Part shown: in pieces, positions 7,297 through 15,671 of the stretch
Layout of the letters: each line of letters opens with the position of its first letter
Position numbering within the stretch: the stretch's first letter is position 1
Source of the DNA: Amycolatopsis sp. A133
Lineage (GTDB): Bacteria; Actinomycetota; Actinomycetes; Mycobacteriales; Pseudonocardiaceae
Length of the DNA stretch: 64,000 nt
NCBI RefSeq assembly: GCF_031082405.1
Contig: NZ_JAVHJU010000025.1
Coordinates: forward strand, 1-64,000
Reading direction: 5' to 3'
Notes under the pieces: model-generated
The model's input: the letters and a program-made list of their open reading frames with translations, nothing else
Databases searched by the model: none
Told to the model about the DNA's origin: nothing
Made by a program: the position numbers and the translations under genes

Positions 7297-8451
7297 ATGA
7301 CGCGCTCGGCCCGGCTGCGGCGGCGCCTCGTCGAGCACCTGCTCGACGAGGACGTCCTGCACGCCCCGGAGTGGATCGCCGCCTTCCGCGCGGTCCCCCG
7401 CCACGTCTTCCTGCCGCGGTTCTTCGTGCCGGCGGGCGGGCTGTGGGCGGCGGTCGACCGCGACGATCCCGGCTGGCTGGAGACCGTCTACTCCCGCGAC
7501 GTGCTGGTGACGCAGCTCGACGACGACCCGGAGCGCTGGGAGTTCGCCCGGCGCACCGGCCCGGTGGCGGGCACGCCGACGAGCTCGTCGAGCATGCCGT
7601 CGATCATGGCGATCATGCTCGAGGAGCTGCGGGTGCGCGACGGGCAGTGCGTGCTCGAGATCGGCACCGGCACCGGGTACAACGCCGCCCTGCTGAGCCA
7701 CCGCTGCGGCGCCGCCCGAGTGTCCACAGTGGACATCGACCCGGTGATCGTCGCGGCCGCGCGCGAACGGCTGGCCGAGGCGGGGCACCACCCGGCGTGC
7801 GCGGTGGGTGACGGCGCGCTCGGTTTCCCGGCCGGGACGGTCTTCGACCGGGTGCTGTGCACCGCCTCGGTGTCTTCGATCCCGCTGGCCTGGCTGGCGC
7901 AGACCGCGCCGGGCGGCCTGATCGTGACGACGCTGAACCGCCCGATCGGCGCCGGGCTGGTCCGGCTCATCGTGGCCGGGGACGGCACCGCACAGGGCCG
8001 CGTCCTCGCCCGCGACGGCCGGTTCATGCCGCTTCGCGCCCACCGGCTGCCGGAAACCGGCCCGCTGCCGATGCCCTCGCGCGGCGACTGGACGCAGACA
8101 CGGCTGCCGATGTCGACGGTGCTCCAGCCCCGCCGGCAGTTCGAGTTCTTCGCCGGGCTGGCCCTGCCCGGCGTCCGGCCGGTGCGCGAAGGCGGCGACG
8201 ACGAAGCGCCGGGCGTCGCGCTGGTCCACCCGGACGGCTCGTGGGTCCGCCACCGCAAGCGCGGCGGCGCGGACGAGGTCGCCCAGGGCGGTCCGCGGGC
8301 GCTGTGGGAGCTCGCCGAGTCAGCCTTCGTCGAGTGGTGCGAGCTGGGCAAGCCGGACCGTGACCGGTTCGGGGTCACGGTGACCGGCGACCACCAGGAG
8401 TTCTGGCTCGACGCCCCGGACGGCCGCACCTGGCCGTTGGACCAACGCTGA
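7297..8451 (+). CDS. Protein-L-isoaspartate O-methyltransferase-like methyltransferase
   Basis: A 384-residue protein. Residues 30-60 (FRAVPRHVFLPRFF) match the PIMT N-terminal signature, followed by SMPSIMAIMLEEL and the SAM-binding motif VLEIGTGTGYNAALL near residue 120. The C-terminal 150 residues form an extra domain absent from standard 210-residue PIMT. This longer architecture occurs in actinobacterial methyltransferases, some of which modify ribosomally made peptides; no precursor-like gene is seen next to it here. The product could repair isoaspartyl proteins or act on an unknown substrate. It is transcribed divergently from the XRE-hbhA operon. Confidence 0.82.
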   Translation: MTRSARLRRRLVEHLLDEDVLHAPEWIAAFRAVPRHVFLPRFFVPAGGLWAAVDRDDPGWLETVYSRDVLVTQLDDDPERWEFARRTGPVAGTPTSSSSMPSIMAIMLEELRVRDGQCVLEIGTGTGYNAALLSHRCGAARVSTVDIDPVIVAAARERLAEAGHHPACAVGDGALGFPAGTVFDRVLCTASVSSIPLAWLAQTAPGGLIVTTLNRPIGAGLVRLIVAGDGTAQGRVLARDGRFMPLRAHRLPETGPLPMPSRGDWTQTRLPMSTVLQPRRQFEFFAGLALPGVRPVREGGDDEAPGVALVHPDGSWVRHRKRGGADEVAQGGPRALWELAESAFVEWCELGKPDRDRFGVTVTGDHQEFWLDAPDGRTWPLDQR

Positions 8452-8466
8452 ACTACCAACGCCGAA

Positions 8467-9078
8467 CTAAGGCAGCCGCGCGCGGATCCACTCCTCGACG
8501 TGGTCGGCCGTCGCCTGCGGGGAGACGTCCGTGGTGTCGAAGAGGTCGACGCCGAGTTCCGGCGCCGACTTCCGCAGCCAGTCGTTGAACTCCAGCATCT
8601 CCTCGATCCGCGCCTCGTCCCACTCGCGCCACGCCGGGCGCGCCCGCAGCCGGGCGCGCAACGACGAAGGCGACCCGACCAGCGCCAGGTAGTGGATGTC
8701 GCTGAAGAACGCGCGCTCCGGCAGCGGCTCGAACTCCGGCGGCGCCACCGTCCCGCACAGCACGACCGGACGGCCGTTCTGGTGCAGCATCGCCGCCATC
8801 CGCAGCCAGACCGAGCGGAACGCCGCGACGTCGTCGTGCAGGGCGCTGATCCAGAGGATGTCCTGCTCCAGCAGGACGACCTCACCGGCGAACCGGTCGG
8901 CCAGCAGCGGCCCCATCGTCGACTTCCCGGCGCCGCTCGGCCCGGTCAGCGCGAACAGCGGCAGCTTGCGGAACGGCCACTCGTGCCCGCACTTCGCGCA
9001 CGTGACGACGTTGCCCGCGACGACCGGGCGGTCCGCCAGCTCGCCGCACGCCGGGCAGATCCGCAGGTCGAGGCCCAT
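8467..9078 (-). CDS. Zinc-ribbon P-loop kinase/ATPase
   Basis: A 203-residue protein that starts with a rubredoxin-like zinc ribbon (CPACG at residues 8-12 and CAKCGHEW near residue 30) followed by a Walker A motif (TGPSGAGKSTMGP, near residues 45-57) and an adenylate-kinase-like C-terminal part with LRARLRARPAWREWDE as a lid-like basic helix. This suggests a small nucleoside- or antibiotic-type kinase, but the substrate is unknown. Its ATG begins one base after the stop of the zf-TFIIB gene, so the two form an operon and share a CxxC-type metal-binding character. Confidence 0.75.
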   Translation of the reverse strand: MGLDLRICPACGELADRPVVAGNVVTCAKCGHEWPFRKLPLFALTGPSGAGKSTMGPLLADRFAGEVVLLEQDILWISALHDDVAAFRSVWLRMAAMLHQNGRPVVLCGTVAPPEFEPLPERAFFSDIHYLALVGSPSSLRARLRARPAWREWDEARIEEMLEFNDWLRKSAPELGVDLFDTTDVSPQATADHVEEWIRARLP

Positions 9079-9079
9079 C

Positions 9080-9466
9080 TCAGTCGAAGAGGTTCTCGAG
9101 GAAGCTGCGCTTGCGGTGCCCGTGCCCGTACGGACGCGGCGAATCGGAGTACCCGCGGTGCGGCCGCGGCGAGTCCGCATAGCCCCCGCGGAACGCCTTC
9201 GGCGAGTCCGGATGGCCACCGCGGTACGCCTTGGGCGAGTCCGGGTAGCCACCACCGCCGCGGAACGGGCGCGGGGAGTCGGGACGGCCGTGGCCGCCTT
9301 GGTACAGCGGTGGCGGCTGCTGGCCGTAGAACGAGCTCTCCGCACCGACGATCGCCTCGAGCTCACCGCGGTCCAGGAAGATCCCGCGGCAGCCGTCGCA
9401 CTGGTCGATGTGGACGCCGTTCTTGGCCACGGTCCGCATCTGGTTCTGACACTTCGGACAAATCAC
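9080..9466 (-). CDS. zf-TFIIB domain protein with Asp-Ser-Pro repeats
   Basis: A 128-residue protein. The N-terminus is a standard zf-TFIIB zinc ribbon (CPKCQNQM, then DQCDGCRGIFLDRGELEAIV). Related proteins usually continue with a His/Gly/Pro-rich tail. Here residues 60-110 contain at least five copies of a DSP(R/K)-(A/P)-(F/Y/H)-RG repeat, ending in a basic HGHRKRSFLENLF tail. The repeat is rich in possible Ser phosphorylation sites. The GTG start is favoured because it places the ribbon at the N-terminus as in relatives; a TTG six codons upstream is possible. It is co-transcribed with the kinase-like gene one base downstream. Confidence 0.8.
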   Translation of the reverse strand: MICPKCQNQMRTVAKNGVHIDQCDGCRGIFLDRGELEAIVGAESSFYGQQPPPLYQGGHGRPDSPRPFRGGGGYPDSPKAYRGGHPDSPKAFRGGYADSPRPHRGYSDSPRPYGHGHRKRSFLENLFD

Positions 9467-9491
9467 ACCGCCGAGCCTACGCAAAAACGCG

Positions 9492-9860
9492 TCAGCAGGC
9501 GCAGAGGCAGAACGGGTGCCCCACCGGATCGGCGTAGACGCGGAACGTCTTCGGGCTGTCGTCCAGCAGTTTTGCCCCCAGCCCGAGCACGCGCTGGTGC
9601 GCCGCTTCCAGGTCCATGACGTTCAGGTCCAGGTGCAGCTGCTGCGGGTTCTCCGTCGACGGCCACGCCGGCGGCCGGTAATCGGCCACCCGCTGGAACG
9701 CGATGCCCGCGCCGCCCGCGGGGTTGCGCAAGGTCACCCAGTGCCCGTCTTCGGCCACTTCGGGCGCCTCCCACTCCAGCACCGCCCGGTAGAACCCGGC
9801 CAGCGCGACCGGGTCGGGGCAGTCGAGGGCCACCACACCCAGGGTCGGAACCGCACTCAT
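9492..9860 (-). CDS. VOC-family (glyoxalase/bleomycin-resistance-like) protein
   Basis: A 122-residue vicinal-oxygen-chelate protein with two beta-alpha-beta-beta-beta modules: VALDCPDPVALAGFYRAVLE at the start and LHLDLNVMDLEAAHQRVLGL after residue 70. The closing motif DPVGHPFCLC is typical of the many small actinobacterial VOC enzymes of unknown substrate. The ATG at 9860 follows GGGAGCGACG. It is divergent from a CGNR regulator, and a TAAC/GTTA repeat (9882-9893) lies in the shared promoter. Confidence 0.85.
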   Translation of the reverse strand: MSAVPTLGVVALDCPDPVALAGFYRAVLEWEAPEVAEDGHWVTLRNPAGGAGIAFQRVADYRPPAWPSTENPQQLHLDLNVMDLEAAHQRVLGLGAKLLDDSPKTFRVYADPVGHPFCLCAC

Positions 9861-9881
9861 CGTCGCTCCCTTCGATCTTGA

Positions 9882-9893
9882 GTAACCAGTTAA
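9882..9893. promoter_or_regulatory. GTAACCAGTTAA operator candidate upstream of the VOC gene
   Basis: The near-palindrome TAAC-CA-GTTA sits 22 bp upstream of the VOC start and 58 bp upstream of the CGNR gene; a further GGTTAG half lies at about 9905. The same TAAC/GTTA theme recurs at the other CGNR gene of this window (24755-24815), which suggests the CGNR family recognises it. Confidence 0.5.
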
Positions 9894-9950
9894 ATGATTA
9901 TGTGGGTTAGCGCCGCCGGGGGCAACCACCGTCCGCCGTACACTCGGCAG

Positions 9951-10412
9951 GTGCACACCGACGCGTCCTTCGTGGTGGAGTTCCTCAACACGGTCAACGT
10001 CGAAGAGGGCACTGACCTGCTCGAAGATCCCGGGCAGTGGCGCGAGTGGGCGGCTGGGCACGGGCTGGAGGCCAACCCGGCCGCCGAGGCCCGCGCGGCG
10101 CGCGACGCCCTGCGGGCGGCGATCGGCGACCCGCGGCTGCCCGGCGGCCGGGTCGACGTCGGCACCCGGATCTCCCTCACCGCCGACGGGCCGGCGCTCG
10201 TCGCGGACGACGTCGTCGGTGCGGTCTTCGCGGCCTGCGCGCGGCTGGTCGTGCGCGGTGACTGGATCCGGCTGAAGATCTGCCCCGCCGACACGTGCCT
10301 CTGGGCGTTCTACGACGAGTCGCGCAACCGCTCGCGCACGTGGTGCTCGATGCGCGTCTGCGGCAACCGGGAGAAGGCGCGGGGCTGGCGCGCCCGCGCC
10401 GCCGCGGGCTGA
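9951..10412 (+). CDS. CGNR zinc-finger domain protein (ABATE-type regulator)
   Basis: A 153-residue protein with the short ABATE-type N-terminal domain (DASFVVEFLNTV) and a C-terminal CGNR zinc finger: ICPADTCLWAFYDESRNRS, then WCSMRVCGNREKAR, giving four Cys and the signature CGNR. The family is thought to act in transcription regulation. GTG at 9951 is chosen because the usual CGNR proteins begin shortly before the FLNT motif. It is divergent from the VOC gene. A second member lies at 24196-24747. Confidence 0.85.
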   Translation: MHTDASFVVEFLNTVNVEEGTDLLEDPGQWREWAAGHGLEANPAAEARAARDALRAAIGDPRLPGGRVDVGTRISLTADGPALVADDVVGAVFAACARLVVRGDWIRLKICPADTCLWAFYDESRNRSRTWCSMRVCGNREKARGWRARAAAG

Positions 10413-10447
10413 GCGGCCCTCATCCGAGCGGCGGACCCTCGATCAGC

Positions 10448-10584
10448 TGTGGACAACTTGGGGACGGAGCACCACATATCCACGCCTTGGGGCTCCCGGC
10501 CCCCACACGTTGTGGACATCCGTTAGGCCATCACCGTGAAAACCTGTGGATAACCCGGGGGATAACTCAGCTTCCTGTGGACAA
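10448..10584. promoter_or_regulatory. Cluster of five DnaA-box-like sequences
   Basis: Within 137 bp there are TGTGGACAA (10448-10456), TATCCACG (10477-10484), TGTGGACAT (10511-10519), TGTGGATAA (10545-10553) and TGTGGACAA (10576-10584). TGTGGATAA is the complement of the classical TTATCCACA box, and TGTGGACAA the complement of the actinomycete-preferred TTGTCCACA. Four share one orientation. The cluster occupies the gene-free space between the CGNR gene and the 3' end of the DUF445 gene. No dnaA, dnaN or AT-rich unwinding region is near, so it is not oriC. Confidence 0.6.
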
Positions 10585-10626
10585 CTGGTTTGAAGGTGCC
10601 CCAGGTGTGGTATATGAGCAAGCTGC

Positions 10627-11925
10627 TTAAAACAGCAGCTCCGCGACGGCGTAGATGACCAGCCCGGCGAGCGCACCCACGACGGTGCCGTTGATCCGGA
10701 TGAACTGCAGGTCGCGGCCCACCTGGAGCTCGATCTTGCGAGACGTCTCCTCGGCGTCCCAGCGCTCGACCGTGTCGGTGATGATCGTGGTGATCTCCCG
10801 TGAGTAGTTCTTCACGAGGTACGCCGCGGCTCCCTCGACCCAGCCGTCGGCCTTGTCGCGCAGCTGGTCGTCGGTGATCAGCCGCTGCCCCAGCGACGTG
10901 AGCCCCAGCCGGACGCGCCGGCGCAGCTCGCTCGACGGGTCCTCGGCCGCGTTGAGCAGCATCTCCTTGGCCGTGCTCCAAGCCGAGCCGATCAGCCGCT
11001 GCACCTCCTCGTGGTGCACGATCTGGCCCTTCACCTGCTCGGCGCGGGCCATCACCTCCGGGTCGGTCTGCAGGTCCTGGGCGAACTCGCCGAGGAACTT
11101 GTCCAGCGCCAGCCGCATCGGGTGGTTGACGTCGGTCTTCACCGCCCAGGTGAAGGACAGCACCTCGCCGTAGACCTTGTCCGCGAGCATCTCGTCGACG
11201 AACTTCGGCGACCAGCTCGGCGCCCGGTCCGACACCACGCGCAGCATCGTCGTGTGGTTGTCGCGCACCCACTCGTAGGCGCGGTCGCACATCAGGTCCA
11301 CGAGCTTGTGGTGCGCGCCGTCGGCGAACACGCCCTGCAGGATCTTGCCCAGCGGCGGGCCCCACGGCTTGTCGATGATCCGGCGCGCGACGGCCTGCTC
11401 CATGATCGCCTGGACGTCCTCGTCGCGGAGCACCTTCACGGCCGCCCGGACCACCGTGGCCAGCTCGGACGTCACGCGCTCGGCGTTGTCCGGCTCCGCG
11501 AGCCAGCCGCCCAGCCGCCGCGCGATCTCGACGCGCTTGAGCTTGTCGCGCACGACCTCCTCGGACAGGAAGTTCGAGCCGACGAAGTCGCCGAGGCTGC
11601 TGCCCAGCGCGTCCTTCTTGTTCGGGATGATCGCCGTGTGCGGGATCTTGAGCCGCAGCGGGTGCCGGAACAGCGCCGTGACGGCGAACCAGTCGGCCAG
11701 CGCGCCGACCATGCCGGCCTCGGCCGCGGCGCGCACGTACCCGACCCAGCCCGGCCAGCCGCTCGACTGGGCCCAGCTGGCCAGCAGGAACACGACGGTG
11801 GCGCCGATCAGGAACGACAGCGCGACCAGCTTCATCTTGCGCAGTCCGCGCCGCTTTTCCTCTTCGCCGGCCGCGCCGCCCGGCGGGTCGGCGGGCGTCA
11901 CCTTGGCGGGGGTCAGTTGCTCCAC
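10627..11925 (-). CDS. DUF445 family membrane protein
   Basis: A 432-residue protein with a short basic N-terminus, a transmembrane helix near residues 33-52 and a second hydrophobic segment at the very C-terminus. The conserved block AGMVGALADWFAVTALFRHPL (residues 70-90) followed by IPHTAIIPNKKDALG identifies the DUF445/YjiN-type family. The large middle part is helical and charged, probably soluble. Function is unknown. The GTG start gives a cytoplasmic Lys/Glu-rich head and lies 29 bp from the divergent aminotransferase start. Confidence 0.88.
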   Translation of the reverse strand: MEQLTPAKVTPADPPGGAAGEEEKRRGLRKMKLVALSFLIGATVVFLLASWAQSSGWPGWVGYVRAAAEAGMVGALADWFAVTALFRHPLRLKIPHTAIIPNKKDALGSSLGDFVGSNFLSEEVVRDKLKRVEIARRLGGWLAEPDNAERVTSELATVVRAAVKVLRDEDVQAIMEQAVARRIIDKPWGPPLGKILQGVFADGAHHKLVDLMCDRAYEWVRDNHTTMLRVVSDRAPSWSPKFVDEMLADKVYGEVLSFTWAVKTDVNHPMRLALDKFLGEFAQDLQTDPEVMARAEQVKGQIVHHEEVQRLIGSAWSTAKEMLLNAAEDPSSELRRRVRLGLTSLGQRLITDDQLRDKADGWVEGAAAYLVKNYSREITTIITDTVERWDAEETSRKIELQVGRDLQFIRINGTVVGALAGLVIYAVAELLF

Positions 11926-11954
11926 ATCACCATTGTCCGTGAGGATGGCTGATC

Positions 11955-13121
11955 GTGCGCGAACCTGCTCTCGTCCCCCGCCTCCGGCCCTTCACCTCGA
12001 CCATCTTCGCCGAGATGACGGCGCTGGCCGTCCGGCACGACGCCGTCAACCTCGGCCAGGGTTTCCCGGACACCGACGGCCCGGCCGGGATGCTCGAAGC
12101 GGCGAAGAACGCCCTGTTCGGCGGGGCGAACCAGTACCCGCCGGGGCCCGGGCGCCCCGAGCTGCGGGCCGCGATCGCCCGGCACCGCCGGCGCTACGGC
12201 ACCGAGTACGACCCGGACACCGAGATCCTGGTCACCGCGGGCGCCACCGAGGCCATTGCGGCAGCGTTGCTGGCGCTGACCGAGCCCGGTGACGAGGTGA
12301 TCGTCATCGAGCCGTACTACGACTCCTACGCCGCCGCGGTGGCGATGGCGGGGGCCGAGCGCCGGGTCGTCGGCCTGGTCGAGGGCCCCGGCGGCCGGTT
12401 CGGCCTCGACGTCGACGGCCTGCGCGCCGCCGTCACGCCGCGGACCAGGGCGGTGCTGGTGAACTCGCCGCACAACCCGACCGGCACCGTGTTCACGCGC
12501 GCCGAGCTGGAGGCGCTGGCCGCGCTCTGCGTCGAGCACGACCTCATCGCGATCTGCGACGAGGTCTACGAGCACCTGGTCTTCGATGCCGCGGAGCACA
12601 TCCCGCTGGTCACGCTGCCCGGCATGCGGCCGCGGACGGTGAGCATCTCCAGCGCCGGCAAGACGTTCAACTGCACCGGCTGGAAGATCGGCTGGGTCTG
12701 CTCGACGCCGGAGCTCGTCGCGGCGGTGAAGGCGGCGAAGCAGTTCATCACCTTCGTGTCGGGCGGGCCGCTGCAGCCCGCCGTCGCGCACGCGCTCGAC
12801 CACGAGCTGCCCTGGGTCGACGGCCTGCGCGCGTCGCTGCAGGAGAAGCGCGACCGGCTTTCGGCCGGCCTCGCGGACGCCGGCTTCGCCGTGCGGCCGA
12901 CGGCGGGCACCTACTTCGTCTGCGTAGACGTGCGGCCACTGGGCTTCACCGACGCCGCCGATCTGGCCTGGGAACTGCCCGGCCGGGTCGGGGTCGCCGC
13001 GGTGCCCGTGAAGGTGTTCACCGATCACCCGGACGAGTGGAACCACCTGCTGCGTTTTGCGTTCTGCAAGCGCAACGAGGTCATCGACGAGGCCATCACC
13101 CGATTGCGCAAACTGGTCTGA
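11955..13121 (+). CDS. Class I/II PLP-dependent aminotransferase (DapC/YbdL-like)
   Basis: A 388-residue aspartate-aminotransferase-fold enzyme. Landmarks are NLGQGFPDTDGP near residue 31, the cofactor-binding NSPHNPTGTVF, CDEVYEHL, and the Schiff-base lysine in SISSAGKTFNCTGWKIGW (around residue 237). The closest actinobacterial relatives by motif are N-succinyldiaminopimelate aminotransferase DapC (Rv0858c type) and methionine/kynurenine aminotransferases, so lysine biosynthesis is plausible but not proven. GTG start, closely divergent from the DUF445 gene. The following 740 bp carry no gene. Confidence 0.88.
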   Translation: MREPALVPRLRPFTSTIFAEMTALAVRHDAVNLGQGFPDTDGPAGMLEAAKNALFGGANQYPPGPGRPELRAAIARHRRRYGTEYDPDTEILVTAGATEAIAAALLALTEPGDEVIVIEPYYDSYAAAVAMAGAERRVVGLVEGPGGRFGLDVDGLRAAVTPRTRAVLVNSPHNPTGTVFTRAELEALAALCVEHDLIAICDEVYEHLVFDAAEHIPLVTLPGMRPRTVSISSAGKTFNCTGWKIGWVCSTPELVAAVKAAKQFITFVSGGPLQPAVAHALDHELPWVDGLRASLQEKRDRLSAGLADAGFAVRPTAGTYFVCVDVRPLGFTDAADLAWELPGRVGVAAVPVKVFTDHPDEWNHLLRFAFCKRNEVIDEAITRLRKLV

Positions 13122-13861
13122 CGACCGCGGACGGGCCGGGTAGACCGTTTTCCCGGCCGGTCCGGCGCCGCGCCGGGGGTGGGCCGCGCTCCGGCCGCGC
13201 GCGTCGAGCACCGGCGCCGGTCGGGCGGTGTCCACCACTTGCCAGCCCGGATTGTCACGTTCCGCGATCATGGCGACCTCGCACTGCGACAGCCGCGAGG
13301 CCGCAGGAGGTCCTCGGCGCGCGGCTCGGCCTGGCGAGGCTCGGGCGAGCGGGACGCCGGACGGCGGCGGCGTTTCGTGATCACGGACCGCAGCCGCAGC
13401 CGGGATCACCGCGGGGGAAACGGTTTCGGCACAGCACAACGACCGTCACCCGCGACCCGTTCGGCCCAGTGTCCGTCCCACATCCCGGACGTATTTCCGG
13501 TCAGTTGGCCGAAACCGCGGCGTGCACACGGAACGGAACCGAACCGGCACGGATCGCGATCGTGGCGCGCGAAACATCAGGTCAACCCCGGCGACTGCAA
13601 ATTGCACTACTCCTCCGAATGGCCGTAGGCGAGCACCCGAACGGCACTGAGAGTGATCAACTCGTCGGCCGCAGAAGCCTTGTCCGGTAGGGCCGTTCCG
13701 CCTTGCGGGCTGGATCGAACGCGGGAGAGGTGAAAGACTCCCGAGCGGTGCTAGAAAGAGTGCAGCCCCGGGGGAACTGCGACCTAGCCGGAGAAAGACC
13801 CAGCAAGAACAGGCTCGAGCGGGCATCGCGAGAGCCGCAGGCGCGGACGGTGGTGGTGGCG
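13122..13861. other. 740-bp gene-free region, possible structured leader near its right end
   Basis: No frame gives a protein resembling a known family; the open frames are Arg/Pro/Ser-rich shadows. The last 150 bp (about 13715-13850) contain small hairpins such as GGGAG...CTCCC and GCAG-CCCCGGGGGAA-CTGC, which could belong to a structured 5' leader of the downstream gene. I compared it with the c-di-AMP riboswitch layout known upstream of actinobacterial cell-wall genes and did not find the conserved core. Confidence 0.4.
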
Positions 13862-15253
13862 GTGAGCAGCACGGCGGACTCACGCCGCGGCGCTCCCGCG
13901 CGCGTTCGGTTGCCCCTCACCGCGGGTGAAACCCCCTCGGCGGAAGCTCCGCACGAGCGCGTACGCGCACCGCGCCCGTGGACCGCGTCGCTGCAGCGGC
14001 CCGCCGCCAAGATCCTGGTCGCCGGCGGCCTGACCCTCGCGGGCTGGCTGCTCGGCGCCGCGCTGTCCGGCAGCACCGCGTCGGCGGCCGCCGGACCGGC
14101 GTGCCCCGAAGCGCCCGTGGTTTCCACTGTGGACCATGCCGCGGACCATGCCGCGAAGCCGTTCTGGCACGCCCGGCACCGCAAGCACCACCACGAGACC
14201 GGCGCCGCGACGTGCGCGCTGCAGCCGAAGATCGACAGCGCCGGGCCACCGGCGGACGAGACGCAGCAGAACAGCGCACCGACCACCGCGTCCGGAACCA
14301 CGTCCGAGACCACAAAGGACAGCGCACCCACCGAAGAGCCGACCACCACCTCTTCGGACAGCGCACCCACCGAAGAGCCGGCGCTCACCAAGTCGGCCTC
14401 TCCGGACAGCGAGCCCGCCCAGGAGCCGGCGCCTACCAAGGCGACCTCCTCGGACAACAAGCCCGCCGAAGCACCGAAGGCCACCTCGGCCGGCGGAAAC
14501 CTGCTCGGCGGCCTCGTCGGCAACACCCTCGGCGCGGTCACCGGAGCGACCACAAAGGACACCGCCGCAGCGCCGGCGTTCACCACGAAGGCCACCGGCG
14601 GTGACCTGCTCGGCGGCCTCGTCGGCGGCGTCCTCGACGTGGTCGGCGGAACGCTGTCCACGGTCACGGGCACGGTCGGCGCCCTCACGGACACGCTCTC
14701 CCACACCGTGCTCGCGCCGCTCACGCAGCCGTCCGCGAACTACCCCGGTGCGACCGTGCTGCTGCCCCTCGACGACGTGCTGGGCCCGGTGTTCAGCGGC
14801 GGCTCGAACGCCGGCGGCGTCACCGCCACCGTGCCCGGTGGGCCGGCCGTCGTGACCGAGGTGCCGGCGGCTACGGTCGCCGAGACCGTCCCGGCCGGTG
14901 TCACCGAGGCCGAGCCGCAGCAGACCACCCGGGTCGCGGTTGTGCACCTGGTCGTCCGGCAATCACAAACGTCGCTGCCGGTGGTCCAGGACCAGCCGCG
15001 CGACTCCGGCACGCACGCCACGGGCGGCGGGGGCGACTCGACCCCCGGCCTGCCCGGCGGCACCACCGCGCCGAGCGCGCCGGCCCCCACCGCCGCCCCG
15101 GGCCACGACGGTCCCGGTGGCGCCCGCCACGCTTTCGCCGTCCACACCGACGACGTCACCACCACGCAGCTCAAGCTGATCGGCACCAGCCGCGACCACG
15201 AAGTCGACGGCGCAGGCAGGGAAGCCGCCCTGCCCACCACCTCCCCCGACTGA
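13862..15253 (+). CDS. Membrane-anchored, Thr/Ser/Pro-rich repetitive surface protein
   Basis: A protein of about 463 residues with a basic N-terminal tail of about 40 residues, one hydrophobic segment (ILVAGGLTLAGWLLGAALSG) ending in Ala-rich signal-like residues, and a long exported part. Residues about 120-210 carry imperfect copies of an APTEEP/TTSS motif with high Thr, Glu and Ser content. Then come two copies of a GG(N/D)LLGGLVGG hydrophobic repeat, and a Pro/Gly/Ala-rich C-terminus. No enzymatic domain is recognised, and a structural or stalk-like cell-surface role is likely. The start is uncertain (GTG 13862 or GTG codons up to 12 bp upstream; none has a clear ribosome-binding site). 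Confidence 0.65.
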   Translation: MSSTADSRRGAPARVRLPLTAGETPSAEAPHERVRAPRPWTASLQRPAAKILVAGGLTLAGWLLGAALSGSTASAAAGPACPEAPVVSTVDHAADHAAKPFWHARHRKHHHETGAATCALQPKIDSAGPPADETQQNSAPTTASGTTSETTKDSAPTEEPTTTSSDSAPTEEPALTKSASPDSEPAQEPAPTKATSSDNKPAEAPKATSAGGNLLGGLVGNTLGAVTGATTKDTAAAPAFTTKATGGDLLGGLVGGVLDVVGGTLSTVTGTVGALTDTLSHTVLAPLTQPSANYPGATVLLPLDDVLGPVFSGGSNAGGVTATVPGGPAVVTEVPAATVAETVPAGVTEAEPQQTTRVAVVHLVVRQSQTSLPVVQDQPRDSGTHATGGGGDSTPGLPGGTTAPSAPAPTAAPGHDGPGGARHAFAVHTDDVTTTQLKLIGTSRDHEVDGAGREAALPTTSPD

Positions 15254-15473
15254 CCCCGAACCGGGCAGCCGGGGACAAGTGCGCCCAAATCACGATCGTG
15301 ACTGCGCACCCGCACGCCGTTGAGGCGTGACATTTCCCCTGCTCCAGTACGTGATCCGTGGATCTTTCACGTCTCGTGACGCCTGAGCGCGTCCGACGTA
15401 CCCCCAGGGGCGAAACCCATGCGAAACCACCGTCTTTCCGACCGGCCGACCGCGCCCGGCCGGGTCGGATCCC

Positions 15474-15510
15474 GGTCCCGGCGCCGCGCTGCCCCCGCGG
15501 CGCCGGGACC
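15474..15510. terminator. Very stable hairpin 1 of 3
   Basis: Perfect 14-bp GC-only-type arms (15474-15487 and 15497-15510) with a 9-nt loop. It lies 220 bp downstream of the surface-protein gene, without a T-tract. First of three successive strong inverted repeats in this gene-free space. Confidence 0.6.
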
Positions 15511-15588
15511 CACACCGGGCGCGCTCCGGGAGCCCTTGCTCACCGCGCCGAGCGAGGACTCGCAGTACCGAGAGCGCACCTGAGCCGC

Positions 15589-15627
15589 CGGCTTCCCGGC
15601 ACGTCGAGGGGCTGTGCCGGGAAGCCG
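15589..15627. terminator. Very stable hairpin 2 of 3
   Basis: Arms CGGCTTCCCGGCAC (15589-15602) and its complement (15614-15627) with an 11-nt loop. It is palindromic, so it could terminate transcription from either side. Confidence 0.6.
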
Positions 15628-15671
15628 CGGTACCCGCGAACGGGGTCACGTCCGTGAGCGGGTGTGTGAAC

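Noticed and set aside
7297..8451. RiPP maturation system around the PIMT-like methyltransferase
   Set aside because: No precursor-like small gene, ATP-grasp or radical-SAM gene is next to it.
10448..10584. Chromosomal origin oriC
   Set aside because: No dnaA, dnaN, gyrase or AT-rich unwinding element is near; only a box cluster is claimed.
13700..13861. c-di-AMP (ydaO-type) riboswitch
   Set aside because: The gene-free leader and cell-wall-like downstream gene suggested it, but the conserved core was not found.
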